From Sulfurovum sp. (GTDB taxonomy: Bacteria > Campylobacterota > Campylobacteria > Campylobacterales > Sulfurovaceae), in NCBI GenBank assembly GCA_027046415.1, contig JALTYW010000006.1, positions 1 through 7,692 of the forward strand: 7,692 bases of DNA, written 5' to 3'. Below the pieces are notes generated by a model that saw nothing but the letters and a program-made list of their open reading frames with translations, was not told the origin of the DNA and ran no database searches. Shown in pieces: positions 1 through 7,216 of this stretch (position 1 is the stretch's first letter; every line of letters begins with the position of its first letter). Made by a program: the position numbers and the translations under genes.

Positions 1-2449
1 GACGTCCAAGGAGTGCCGCAACCGCTGCAACCTCTGCAGAACCAAGATATACCTGTGCGCCTTTACCAAGACGGTTGTCGAAGTTTCTTGTAGAGGTAGA
101 GAATACAATCGCATTGTCAGCCACACGCGCCTGGTTACCCATACAGAGAGAACATCCCGGTACCTCTGTTCTTGCACCGGCCGTACCGAAGATCGCATAG
201 TAGCCCTCTTCTGTAAGCTGTTTCTCATCCATCTTGGTTGGCGGTACAACCCACGTTCTAGCTTTCACAGCACCTTCACCTCTGAGTACTTCACCAAGTG
301 CACGGAAGAGTCCGATGTTAGTCATACATGAACCAACAAAGACTTCATCAATTTTTTCAGTTGGACGGTTTGGATCGGCAAGGATCTCAGAGAGTGTCGC
401 CACATCATCCGGATCGTTCGGACATGCAAGGATCGGCTCGGTGATCTCATTGAGGTCGATCTCAATCACTGCTGCATACTCTGCATCGGCATCTCTCTCA
501 AGAAGCTCAGGATTTTTGATCCACTCTCTCATCTTGTCTGCACGTCTTTGGAGTGTCTCTTTGTCTTCATAGCCCTGCTCGATCAGCTCTTCGATCAGTA
601 CGATATTTGACTCAAGATACTCGATGATAGGCTCTTTGTCAAGCTTGACCGTACATGCCGCAGCAGAACGTTCAGCAGAGGCATCGGAAAGTTCAAATGC
701 CTGCTCACACTTAAGCTGCTCAAGCCCTTCAATCTCAAGGATACGCCCTGCAAAGATGTTTTTCTTGCCTTTCTTCTCAACAGTTAGCAGACCATCTTTG
801 ATTGCTTGGTAAGGAATGGCATTGACAAGGTCACGCAGGGTGATACCAGGCTGCATTTCACCTTTGAACTTGACCAGAACAGACTCTGGCATAGTAAGTG
901 GCATCATTCCTGTAACCGCTGCAAACGCTACAAGCCCTGAACCTGCCGGGAAGCTGATACCGATTGGGAAACGTGTATGAGAGTCACCACCGGTTCCTAC
1001 TGTATCTGGCAGACACATACGGTTCAGCCAGCTGTGGATAACACCGTCACCCGGTCTGAGGATAAACCCTTTTCTTTCTGTCCAGAATTTTGGCAGTGTA
1101 TGCTGCAGTTCAATATCTGCAGGCTTTGGATAGGCCGCTGTATGACAGAATGACTGAAGTACAAAGTCTGCACCGAAGCTGAGTGCCGCAAGCTCTTTGA
1201 TCTCATCTCTTGTCATTGGCCCTGTGGTATCTTGAGAACCGACAGTCGTACAGACAGGCTCACAGTAGACACCAGGTTTGACACCTTCCATACCACACGC
1301 TTTACCAACCATTTTTTGCGCAAGTGTGTAGCCTTTGCCGTCATCTTCAGGCTGTGAAGGCTTCATGAAGATATCGCCTACATCCATACCAAGTGCTTCT
1401 CTCGCTTTTGCAGTCAGTCCCTTACCGATGATCAGTGGGATACGTCCACCCGCTCTCATCTCATCAGGAAGTGTATTTGGAGAGAGTTCAAATGTAGAAA
1501 CAACCTCACCATCTTTTTCAATCACACCTTCATAAGGCTTGATGGTGATCACATCACCGGTCTCAAGCTTGTCTACAGGTGCCTGGATAGGCAGACATCC
1601 TGAATCTTCCGCTGTGTTGAAGAAGATCGGCGCGATGATAGAACCGATGACCACACCGCCTGTTCTCTTGTTTGGAATACCGGGGATATCGTGACCCATG
1701 TGCCACTGAACCGAGTTGATCCCGGACTTTCTTGAAGAACCGGTACCAACAACATCACCGACATAAGCAAGTGGATGACCTTTTTGTCTCAGTTCTTCCA
1801 TTGTCTCAAGCGGCTTGTCCATTCTTGCCTGAAGGAAAGACTGTGCATGCAACGGAATATCTGCACGGGTAAACGCTTCAGATGCCGGAGAGAGATCATC
1901 TGTGTTGGTTTCACCCGGTACTTTGTAGACAGTTACCGTAATCTCTTCTGCCAGAGGCTCTTTGTTGTAGAACCACTCAGCATTTGCCCATGATTCGATC
2001 ACCTCTTTGGCATACGGGTTACCCTCTTCCATCAATTTTTTGACCGTTTCAAAGTCTGCATAGACAAGGATAGTGTTTTTCAGTTCATCTGCAGCAGCCT
2101 GAGCGATCTCTTTGTCGTCACTCTTGAGTGCTTCGATCAGCGGACCTACATTGTATCCGCCCAGCATCATACCAAGGATCTTGACAGCATCAAGTGGTGT
2201 GATCACCGGTGATTTTGCATTACCCTGTACAATATCATTCAAAAATGCCGCTTTAACATAGGCAGCATCATCCACACCCGCAGGTACATGGTTCTTGAGC
2301 AGACCCAACAGATAATCTGCATCTTCTACCTTATCTGCTTTAAGCAGTTCAACAAGTTCTGCAACCTGCTTTGCATTCAAAGGCAGCGGGGGTACACCGA
2401 GTTTTGCACGTTCTTCGGTGTGTGCTTTATATTCTTCTACTAAGGCCAT
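1..2449 (-). CDS. acnB: Bifunctional aconitate hydratase B / 2-methylisocitrate dehydratase (C-terminus beyond window)
   Basis: Reading the minus strand from the ATG at 2449 gives an uninterrupted frame of 816 codons that runs off the window start. E. coli AcnB is 865 residues, so roughly 40-50 residues are missing. The start [10 protein letters not shown] is typical of AcnB and has AGGAG (2456-2460) six bases upstream. Order of parts: N-terminal HEAT-like region (about 1-160), then the swivelling domain with GTGSSRKSG at 235-243 (substrate-binding Ser/Arg), then the catalytic core with GGDSHTR at 487-493. The [4Fe-4S] ligands are C708 (GSCMTNIG) and C766/C769 (GCSLCMGNQ), matching C710, C769 and C772 of E. 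coli. The enzyme interconverts citrate and isocitrate through cis-aconitate in the cytoplasm, and family members also act on 2-methylisocitrate. In autotrophic Campylobacterota it would run in the reductive TCA cycle (inference). E. coli AcnB also binds mRNA when it loses its cluster. Family identity is near certain. Confidence 0.97.
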   Translation of the reverse strand, partial: MALVEEYKAHTEERAKLGVPPLPLNAKQVAELVELLKADKVEDADYLLGLLKNHVPAGVDDAAYVKAAFLNDIVQGNAKSPVITPLDAVKILGMMLGGYNVGPLIEALKSDDKEIAQAAADELKNTILVYADFETVKKLMEEGNPYAKEVIESWANAEWFYNKEPLAEEITVTVYKVPGETNTDDLSPASEAFTRADIPLHAQSFLQARMDKPLETMEELRQKGHPLAYVGDVVGTGSSRKSGINSVQWHMGHDIPGIPNKRTGGVVIGSIIAPIFFNTAEDSGCLPIQAPVDKLETGDVITIKPYEGVIEKDGEVVSTFELSPNTLPDEMRAGGRIPLIIGKGLTAKAREALGMDVGDIFMKPSQPEDDGKGYTLAQKMVGKACGMEGVKPGVYCEPVCTTVGSQDTTGPMTRDEIKELAALSFGADFVLQSFCHTAAYPKPADIELQHTLPKFWTERKGFILRPGDGVIHSWLNRMCLPDTVGTGGDSHTRFPIGISFPAGSGLVAFAAVTGMMPLTMPESVLVKFKGEMQPGITLRDLVNAIPYQAIKDGLLTVEKKGKKNIFAGRILEIEGLEQLKCEQAFELSDASAERSAAACTVKLDKEPIIEYLESNIVLIEELIEQGYEDKETLQRRADKMREWIKNPELLERDADAEYAAVIEIDLNEITEPILACPNDPDDVATLSEILADPNRPTEKIDEVFVGSCMTNIGLFRALGEVLRGEGAVKARTWVVPPTKMDEKQLTEEGYYAIFGTAGARTEVPGCSLCMGNQARVADNAIVFSTSTRNFDNRLGKGAQVYLGSAEVAAVAALLGR

Positions 2450-2455
2450 AGTGGT

Positions 2456-2460
2456 CTCCT
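2456..2460 (-). promoter_or_regulatory. acnB ribosome binding site
   Basis: The minus-strand sequence CAGGAGACCACTATGG places AGGAG six bases before the acnB ATG. It fixes the start codon at 2449, since no other start with a comparable site lies nearby. Confidence 0.85.
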
Positions 2461-2470
2461 GTTTATAGTT

Positions 2471-2496
2471 ATTTGGTAGGTAAATACTACCCAAAT
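2471..2496 (-). promoter_or_regulatory. Imperfect palindrome / stem-loop in the acnB leader
   Basis: ATTTGGTAG (2471-2479) is complementary to CTACCCAAAT (2487-2496) with one unpaired C (2492). This gives nine base pairs around a seven-base loop. In the acnB transcript the stem would end about 11 bases upstream of the Shine-Dalgarno sequence. A second short inverted repeat, ACCC-AAATA-GGGT (about 2490-2501), overlaps its distal arm, so two alternative pairings are possible. It could be a protein operator or an RNA element that tunes translation. There is no U-tract to make it a terminator. The pairing is seen directly; the function is inferred. Confidence 0.4.
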
Positions 2497-2543
2497 AGGG
2501 TTAAATCTTATTTGAATGATAAGAGGAAGAAAAGCAGATGGAA

Positions 2544-2558
2544 TATCTGTATCAGATA
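2544..2558. repeat. Palindrome TATCTG-N3-CAGATA, copy 1 (upstream of acnB)
   Basis: This is a perfect six-base inverted repeat, TATCTG TAT CAGATA, centred about 100 bp upstream of the acnB start and between the ftsK stop and acnB. Read on the minus strand it is TATCTGATACAGATA. That matches the palindrome in front of tRNA-Gly (7073-7088) except for one extra C in the spacer. It could be an operator for a dimeric regulator or a leader hairpin; no function is known to me. Confidence 0.45.
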
Positions 2559-2613
2559 GTTACAGAAAAAGCGGAAATTTTGCAGACAGTGTTACCAAAT
2601 AAAGCAAAAAGAA

Positions 2614-4905
2614 TCAGGCGATGATCTCTCTGTTTCCTTTGGCATTAGGCGCAGACAGCACCCCTGTTGCCTCAAGCTGCTCAATGATATTTGCCGAACG
2701 GTTGTACCCGATCTGCAGTTTTCTCTGAAGGTAGGAGATGGAGGTTTTTTTGTCGGCAAGCACCACCGCTTTTGCCTCTTCATAGAGTGGATCGAGTTCA
2801 ATTTCACACTCTTCCCCCTTATCGGAAACACCGCCGCCCTCGATAAGATAGCTCTCATCATACTCCGGCAGACGCTGTGCCTTGATAAACTCAACAATCT
2901 CTTCTATCTCCTCTTCTGTCGCCCACGGTGCATGGATGCGTACCAGTCCGGTAGTACCCGGAGGAGTAAAGAGCCCGTCTCCACGTCCAAGCAGGCTGTC
3001 GGCACCTGTGGAGTCAAGAATGACCTTAGAGTCTATCTTCTGACCGACACGGTAGCTCAGACGAGAAGGCAGGTTTGCTTTAATGATACCCGTAACCACA
3101 TCGACACTCGGACGCTGAGTCGCCACAATGAGGTGAATCCCACAGGCTCTTGACTTCTGCGCCAGACGGGCTATGGAAGTTTCTACCTCCTTACCGCCAT
3201 TCATCATCAGGTCGGCAAGTTCATCAATGATGACAACAATAAACGGCATCGGTTCGGCAGAGCCGTCACGTTTGACCTTCTCGTTGTAGTTGTCGATGTT
3301 CTTGGTACGTTTGTCTGCCATCAGACGGTAACGCCGCTCCATCTCCGCCACCATATTTGCCAATGCAGCGATAGCTTTTTTGGGCTCTGTAATGACCGGT
3401 GTGATCAGGTGCGGAATATCATCATAGATGGAAAACTCCAGCATCTTCGGATCAATCATCATCAGCTTCAGGTGCTCAGGATCGTTCTTGTAAAGCAGTG
3501 AAAGGATCATGGCATTGATCCCGACCGATTTACCCGATCCTGTCGTACCGGCAATAAGCAGATGCGGCAGCTTTTTAATGTCGGTAATGAACGGCTTGCC
3601 TACAATGTCTTTTCCCAGCGCAATGGTCAACGGCGACTTGGAGTTTTGGAACAGGTCGCTCTCTAAAATCTCACGCAGGTAGATAATGTCACTCTCTTCA
3701 TTGGGGATCTCGATACCGACAACATCACGCCCGGGGATCGGTGCCTGAATACGGATGGTCTCTGCACTGAGTGCCATGGCAAGGTCATCCTGAAGCCCAA
3801 GGATTTTGGAGACTTTGACATTGGGGGCAGGCTTGAACTCAAAGGTCGTAACCAGTGGTCCGCTATAGGTTCGCACCACATCCCCGTTAATGTTGAAGAG
3901 TTTGAGTTTTTCAATAAGATTGCCCGATTTGCGGTCTATCTCCGCTTCATTGACACGCTTTTTCTGCTTGGGTGCTTTTTGCAGGAAATCGAGTTTTGGC
4001 AACTTGAAATTTTTGGGTTTCTCGGTTTTACCCTTCTCAAGCGTCTCCATCAGTTTGGAGTTCTCTTCCAGCTCTTTGACGATCTGTACACCGCTTTTGG
4101 ATGTCACCACAGGTGCATCTGTATCTGCTTCGTTCATATCGGCATCAAAAGGCGGCATACTCTCATCGATCTCTTCATAGGTGCCGATAGGTTCAGGTAC
4201 ACTCTTTTGGGCTTCTTTTTCAGCCGGCTTTGCCGTCACAGCTGCCTTCGTGCTCTTTTTTACACTGCGTTTTACAGGCTTTCTTGGTTTTGGTGCCTCT
4301 TCCAAGCGCTCATCTTCTACTGCAAGAGGCATCATCTCATCCTCAAGCTTGGGAGAAGCGAAAGGATTTGTCAAAAGCAGTTTGAGCCCTTTTTTCAAAG
4401 CTGATGTAATATTGGAAAAAAACGCAGTACCACCCTCTTTGGCACGTTTTGCAGGCTTGGCACTTCTCTCTCTTTTTGGCAGCAGTGCACGCCACTCAAA
4501 TGTCTCATCGACAATGAAAACAGCAGAAAGAGAAATAATCATCAGCCAAAAGAGCCACAGTCCCGCTTTACCGATGTAGGGCTGCAAAAACGAAACAACC
4601 TGTGTTCCGATAAACCCGGCATCTGCCGGATCGACAAGTAGCGCTTCAAAGAGTGTTGCCCCGATAAAAAGCAGTATCCATCCCAAATAAAAATCGATAT
4701 CTTTTCGTACAGATGCATCGCTATAGAGCTTGTAAAGCGGAATAAAGAGAAGCAGAATGTTGACGTAGGCAAAGTATCCAAAGAGATAGATATTGGTATC
4801 ACCTACCAGTTTTCCGATATTGCCCGCCAATGCAGTATCTCTGAAAAATGTGGAAAATGCGCCGTATATAAACAGTATGGCTGTTATGATCAGTGTGGTC
4901 TTCAC
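2614..4905 (-). CDS. ftsK: DNA translocase FtsK
   Basis: This 763-residue protein starts at GTG 4905, with AGGA six bases upstream and no competing ATG. It is shorter than the 1329-residue E. coli FtsK, mainly because of a short linker. Four hydrophobic segments (about 5-21, 38-58, 72-92, 114-132) anchor it at the division septum. A charged Lys/Glu/Pro-rich linker spans about 140-320. The motor domain (about 320-680) carries Walker A GTTGSGKS (453-460), Walker B with DE at 561-562 (FIVVIIDELADL) and the ATQRPS motif (595-600). The C-terminal winged-helix gamma domain (about 705-763) ends GNREIIA. The family pumps DNA toward the dif site, reading polar KOPS-type sequences through gamma, and activates Xer recombination to resolve chromosome dimers. 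In Campylobacter and Helicobacter the partner is the single recombinase XerH; that partner is inferred here. ftsK lies upstream of acnB on the same strand with a 164-bp gap and no visible terminator, so readthrough is possible. Confidence 0.97.
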   Translation of the reverse strand: MKTTLIITAILFIYGAFSTFFRDTALAGNIGKLVGDTNIYLFGYFAYVNILLLFIPLYKLYSDASVRKDIDFYLGWILLFIGATLFEALLVDPADAGFIGTQVVSFLQPYIGKAGLWLFWLMIISLSAVFIVDETFEWRALLPKRERSAKPAKRAKEGGTAFFSNITSALKKGLKLLLTNPFASPKLEDEMMPLAVEDERLEEAPKPRKPVKRSVKKSTKAAVTAKPAEKEAQKSVPEPIGTYEEIDESMPPFDADMNEADTDAPVVTSKSGVQIVKELEENSKLMETLEKGKTEKPKNFKLPKLDFLQKAPKQKKRVNEAEIDRKSGNLIEKLKLFNINGDVVRTYSGPLVTTFEFKPAPNVKVSKILGLQDDLAMALSAETIRIQAPIPGRDVVGIEIPNEESDIIYLREILESDLFQNSKSPLTIALGKDIVGKPFITDIKKLPHLLIAGTTGSGKSVGINAMILSLLYKNDPEHLKLMMIDPKMLEFSIYDDIPHLITPVITEPKKAIAALANMVAEMERRYRLMADKRTKNIDNYNEKVKRDGSAEPMPFIVVIIDELADLMMNGGKEVETSIARLAQKSRACGIHLIVATQRPSVDVVTGIIKANLPSRLSYRVGQKIDSKVILDSTGADSLLGRGDGLFTPPGTTGLVRIHAPWATEEEIEEIVEFIKAQRLPEYDESYLIEGGGVSDKGEECEIELDPLYEEAKAVVLADKKTSISYLQRKLQIGYNRSANIIEQLEATGVLSAPNAKGNREIIA

Positions 4906-4946
4906 TCGAAATCCTGAAACGATAGTTAATATTAATTAATGAAGAT

Positions 4947-4955
4947 ATTATAACA
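4947..4955 (-). promoter_or_regulatory. Extended -10 promoter of ftsK
   Basis: The minus strand reads TGTTATAAT, a perfect extended -10 (TGnTATAAT). It would start transcription near 4940 and give a leader of about 35 bases before the ftsK GTG. No good -35 lies 16-18 bases upstream, as is common for sigma-70 promoters of Campylobacterota. TTATCTG overlaps its upstream edge. The leader is very AT-rich, with the overlapping palindromes TTAATATTAA (4926-4935) and ATTAATTAAT (4931-4940). Confidence 0.65.
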
Positions 4956-4997
4956 GATAAACTTTAGTCACCTATGAAATCTGTCAAAATGGCATGA

Positions 4998-5031
4998 TTT
5001 TAAGTAGTTTTAAGCTCTAGGCAAGTAGAAT
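4998..5031 (+). promoter_or_regulatory. Possible promoter of tRNA-Leu
   Basis: TAGAAT at 5026-5031 is a plausible -10, starting near 5038 and leaving a leader of about 20 bases before the tRNA. There is no -35 consensus. Instead the T-rich unit TTTTAAG occurs twice exactly ten bases apart (4998-5004 and 5008-5014), resembling the phased AT-rich upstream signal described for Campylobacter jejuni promoters. This call is weaker than those for the other promoters in the window. Confidence 0.4.
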
Positions 5032-5057
5032 TCGACCTACGTTTCAATAACGTCCCT

Positions 5058-5143
5058 GCCTCGGTGGTGGAACTGGTAGACACGTCAGACTCAAAATCTG
5101 ATGGGCTTTGCCCGTGTCGGTTCGAGTCCGACCCGAGGTACCA
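5058..5143 (+). tRNA. tRNA-Leu, anticodon CAA
   Basis: This 86-base class II tRNA has CCA encoded in the gene. The acceptor GCCTCGG pairs with CCGAGGT (5133-5139; first pair G-U), and the discriminator base is A5140. The anticodon stem TCAGA (5085-5089) pairs with TCTGA (5097-5101) around the loop CTCAAAA. The anticodon CAA is at 5092-5094 and reads UUG leucine codons. The long variable arm GGGC-TTT-GCCC is characteristic of tRNA-Leu/Ser. The T arm is GTCGG-TTCGAGT-CCGAC (5116-5132). It is divergent from ftsK and convergent with the diguanylate cyclase gene, whose stop codon is only 20 bases away. Confidence 0.97.
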
Positions 5144-5163
5144 CTCTTATTCTCATCTGATTT

Positions 5164-6942
5164 TTATAGATAGCACGTTCGGTTACGTCCCATTTTTTTT
5201 GCTTTATACATAGCATCATCTGCACGCCTGATTACCGACTCAACATCATTGTCTTTGTTAAAATCCGATACAGCGACACCTATACTTACTGTCACATGCA
5301 CCTTTTGTTTTTCATTCACTTCTATACTGTTGTTTTCAACGGTTTGACGAATTCTGTGTGCAAGCTCTTGTGCCCCCTCTTTAGAAGTTTCAGGAAGCAA
5401 GAGTATAAACTCCTCTCCACCATACCTGCAGGCAATGTCACTTTCCCTTTTGAGTGATCTAATGATATTTGCAAGTCCTTCAATGACTCTATCTCCTGTT
5501 TGGTGTCCATACGTATCATTGATCTTCTTAAACCTGTCGATATCAAGCATCAGTACACTAAACGGTTCACTATTACGCTTTGCAAGACTGAACATTTCCG
5601 GTGATACTTCCGAAAAATATCTGCGGTTATAGAGTTTTGTCAATGGATCGGTAATCGCCATCTCTTCCAACGCAGCAGTTTTCTCTTTGACTTTCTGATC
5701 CAGCGTTTTGATCTGTTCTTCAAGCCTGTCGACCATTGTATTGAAGTTGCGTGCAAGCTCACCGATTTCATCACTGGTATCGACAGAAGCTCTAATATGG
5801 TAATTCCCCTCAGCAATTACAGAAGCTGTATGTGCCAGTTTTTCGACAGGTTTTAGCAGATATCGCAATAGCATAACACTCAGTAGCAGTGTTAAAAGCA
5901 GTACGCCTATTCCCAGATAGAGAAGCTGATTGTGAATAGATCTCGAAATAGCTTCAAACTCATCAGTGTATGCCGATGAAACAACATAGAGATCCATAGA
6001 AGGAATATATCGTATCCATGAAATTTTGTCATAGACATAATGCCCTTTATCAGAGGGTTTGTCCCATTTGTATCGCAACACACCGTTTCCATGTGCTGCT
6101 TTAACCAGATCATCATAGATATAGGTTCCTTTACCCGGATTGATGAGTTTTTTAAAATTTTTACCATCAATATTGCTATTGGGGTGGATGATCATTTTAT
6201 GGCTGTCAAAAATATAAATATACCCTGTCTTTCCAATTCTGGTACGGTTCATGATCTCTCTTAATGTATGAAAAAGCTCCTTTCGGCGATTGGCAACCTC
6301 TTTTTCAATATCGTCCAGATATACCCCTGTCGTAATGACAAACTGCCATTGCGGAAAGTCCTTGCTGTATGAGAGTTTTTCAACCGGTTTTTTGTTCTTT
6401 CCCGGCCTTTGCCACCAGTAGTGGGTAAAACCTTCTCCGTTCTCTCTGGCAACCTTCAGCAATCTGGGTACAATAGGTTCACCTTTAATATCGACGACAT
6501 GACGCATATCACTTCCTTTTGCAATATAAGGATGTGCCAGCATGGTACAGTTGTAATCAAATGCAAAGAAATAGTTGTCATGGTCATATCGTATTTTGCC
6601 AATCAGATCCAAAAAAGTATTTCTACACCGCTGTGATGCAGCAAAATCCACATGTACGTCTTGATAAACACTCTCCAATAAGGACGTAACAACCGAGGTC
6701 ATATTGACCAGTTCACTTTTATGCCATGCTAAAGCCTCTTGTCGAAAGTGCTCCAGATCTTTGGCAACTTTTTCAGTCAGCATCACAACCTTGTCCAGTA
6801 CAAGTTTGGCATTTTTCTCTTCGAGGTCTCTAATGGTAGTATCTATCTTCGGTACAGCTACAAAAAGTGTTACTACTGTATAGATAAGAAGAACCGCACC
6901 TATCAGCACCAAAAACTTTCTTAGAATCTTAGATCGAAACAT
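5164..6942 (-). CDS. Membrane-bound diguanylate cyclase with tandem Cache sensor, HAMP and GGDEF domains
   Basis: The 592-residue protein starts at ATG 6942, with AAGGGG (6947-6952) four bases upstream. Parts in order: transmembrane segment about 9-30; helical stalk about 33-75; two Cache_2-type sensor units (about 121-212 and 238-327) outside the membrane; second transmembrane segment about 337-360; HAMP about 361-413; short coiled coil; GGDEF domain about 427-592. The catalytic loop is GGEEF (508-512). The metal-binding Asp is D467 (LDIDRFKKIND), with N475 and D484 at the expected guanine-contact positions. The product-inhibition site RxxD is intact (R499-D502), spaced as in PleD. It should therefore be an active, feedback-inhibited enzyme making c-di-GMP from two GTP in response to an extracytoplasmic ligand. 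The ligand is unknown; related sCache_2 sensors bind small carboxylates, which is only a hint here. It is a stand-alone gene between two tRNA genes. No specific gene symbol is justified. Confidence 0.95.
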   Translation of the reverse strand: MFRSKILRKFLVLIGAVLLIYTVVTLFVAVPKIDTTIRDLEEKNAKLVLDKVVMLTEKVAKDLEHFRQEALAWHKSELVNMTSVVTSLLESVYQDVHVDFAASQRCRNTFLDLIGKIRYDHDNYFFAFDYNCTMLAHPYIAKGSDMRHVVDIKGEPIVPRLLKVARENGEGFTHYWWQRPGKNKKPVEKLSYSKDFPQWQFVITTGVYLDDIEKEVANRRKELFHTLREIMNRTRIGKTGYIYIFDSHKMIIHPNSNIDGKNFKKLINPGKGTYIYDDLVKAAHGNGVLRYKWDKPSDKGHYVYDKISWIRYIPSMDLYVVSSAYTDEFEAISRSIHNQLLYLGIGVLLLTLLLSVMLLRYLLKPVEKLAHTASVIAEGNYHIRASVDTSDEIGELARNFNTMVDRLEEQIKTLDQKVKEKTAALEEMAITDPLTKLYNRRYFSEVSPEMFSLAKRNSEPFSVLMLDIDRFKKINDTYGHQTGDRVIEGLANIIRSLKRESDIACRYGGEEFILLLPETSKEGAQELAHRIRQTVENNSIEVNEKQKVHVTVSIGVAVSDFNKDNDVESVIRRADDAMYKAKKMGRNRTCYL

Positions 6943-6961
6943 ATATCCCCTTCTTGGCTCT

Positions 6962-6982
6962 TGCTATACCACTATTATAGCA
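6962..6982. repeat. Perfect inverted repeat over the diguanylate cyclase promoter
   Basis: TGCTATA (6962-6968), seven bases, then TATAGCA (6976-6982) form a perfect 7-bp palindrome. One arm is the extended -10 of the cyclase promoter and the other covers its expected transcription start. This is where a repressor dimer would sit, so an operator is plausible. The second arm may instead be a chance echo of the -10 sequence. Confidence 0.4.
6974..6982 (-). promoter_or_regulatory. Extended -10 promoter of the diguanylate cyclase gene
   Basis: The minus strand reads TGCTATAAT, a perfect extended -10. It would start near 6967, giving a leader of about 25 bases that contains the ribosome binding site. 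The -35 region is not recognisable. Confidence 0.65.
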
Positions 6983-7036
6983 CTATTTTTATGACTGAGG
7001 GGGTCTATGGCAGATGGGAATCCCTTTAGCTTCTTT

Positions 7037-7045
7037 TGCTATAAT
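7037..7045 (+). promoter_or_regulatory. Extended -10 promoter of tRNA-Gly
   Basis: TGCTATAAT, the same nine bases as in the divergent cyclase promoter, lies on the plus strand 53 bases before the tRNA. It would start near 7052, within the 8-bp palindrome ATTGCAAT (7050-7057). No clear -35 is visible. The leader contains the hairpin at 7072-7089. Confidence 0.65.
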
Positions 7046-7071
7046 ACCGATTGCAATTACACAATAAGCCT

Positions 7072-7089
7072 TTATCTGATACCAGATAA
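7072..7089. repeat. Palindrome TTATCTG-N4-CAGATAA, copy 2 (leader of tRNA-Gly)
   Basis: TTATCTG ATAC CAGATAA is a perfect 7-bp stem with a four-base loop, ending nine bases before tRNA-Gly and downstream of its -10. Transcribed, it would form a hairpin in the precursor just upstream of the RNase P cut. As DNA it could be an operator. Its core matches the palindrome upstream of acnB except for one spacer base. Confidence 0.5.
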
Positions 7090-7098
7090 GAACTCCAT

Positions 7099-7175
7099 GC
7101 GGGAGTAGCTCAGTTGGCTAGAGCGTCAGCCTTCCAAGCTGAGGGTCGCGGGTTCGAGTCCCGTCTCCCGCTCCA
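7099..7175 (+). tRNA. tRNA-Gly, anticodon TCC
   Basis: This 77-base tRNA has encoded CCA. The acceptor GCGGGAG (7099-7105) pairs with CTCCCGC (7165-7171), and the discriminator is T7172. The anticodon stem TCAGC (7126-7130) pairs with GCTGA (7138-7142) around the loop CTTCCAA. The anticodon TCC (7133-7135) reads GGA and GGG glycine codons. The T arm is GCGGG-TTCGAGT-CCCGT, with one G-U pair. It lies about 100 bases upstream of sufB on the same strand. A T-rich stretch follows it, but no clear hairpin terminator does. Confidence 0.97.
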
Positions 7176-7202
7176 CTTCATTTTACACTTTTTCTTAAAA
7201 AC

Positions 7203-7216
7203 TTGATCCAAATCAC
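7203..7216. promoter_or_regulatory. FNR/Crp-family binding site upstream of sufB
   Basis: TTGATCCAAATCAC matches the FNR consensus TTGAT-N4-ATCAA at nine of ten specified bases. Its centre (7209/7210) lies about 42 bases upstream of the expected sufB start near 7252, and it abuts the -35 box. That is the standard class II activator position. The sequence match and spacing are seen; which Crp/Fnr-family protein binds, and whether it activates, is inferred. Confidence 0.5.

Noticed and set aside
234..572. Plus-strand open frame of 112 codons inside acnB
   Set aside because: The opposite frame encodes conserved aconitase, including the C708 cluster ligand. The plus-strand product is Ser-rich without motifs.
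2580..2613. Possible terminator after ftsK
   Set aside because: The T-rich stretch after the stop has no GC-rich stem before it. The only pairing (TTTTGC with GCAAAA) has a 20-base loop and is too weak.
3979..4579. Two long open frames (141 and 132 codons) on the plus strand opposite the ftsK linker
   Set aside because: They lie inside the well-supported ftsK gene and overlap each other. They encode low-complexity Phe/Leu/Ser-rich sequence without domain resemblance, and are mirror images of the Lys/Glu/Pro-rich linker codons.
4982..4987. Perfect TTGACA on the minus strand upstream of ftsK
   Set aside because: It is 29 bases from the ftsK -10, too far to act as its -35, and no -10 lies 16-18 bases downstream of it.
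5121..5131. GGTTCGAGTCC shared by both tRNA genes, as possible attachment sites of an inserted element carrying the cyclase
   Set aside because: The shared bases are the universally conserved T arm. No duplicated tRNA 3' end, integrase or element boundary is visible between them.
7016..7024. GGGAATCCC short palindrome between the divergent promoters
   Set aside because: A four-base stem with a one-base loop is too short to interpret, and it has no second copy or known match here.
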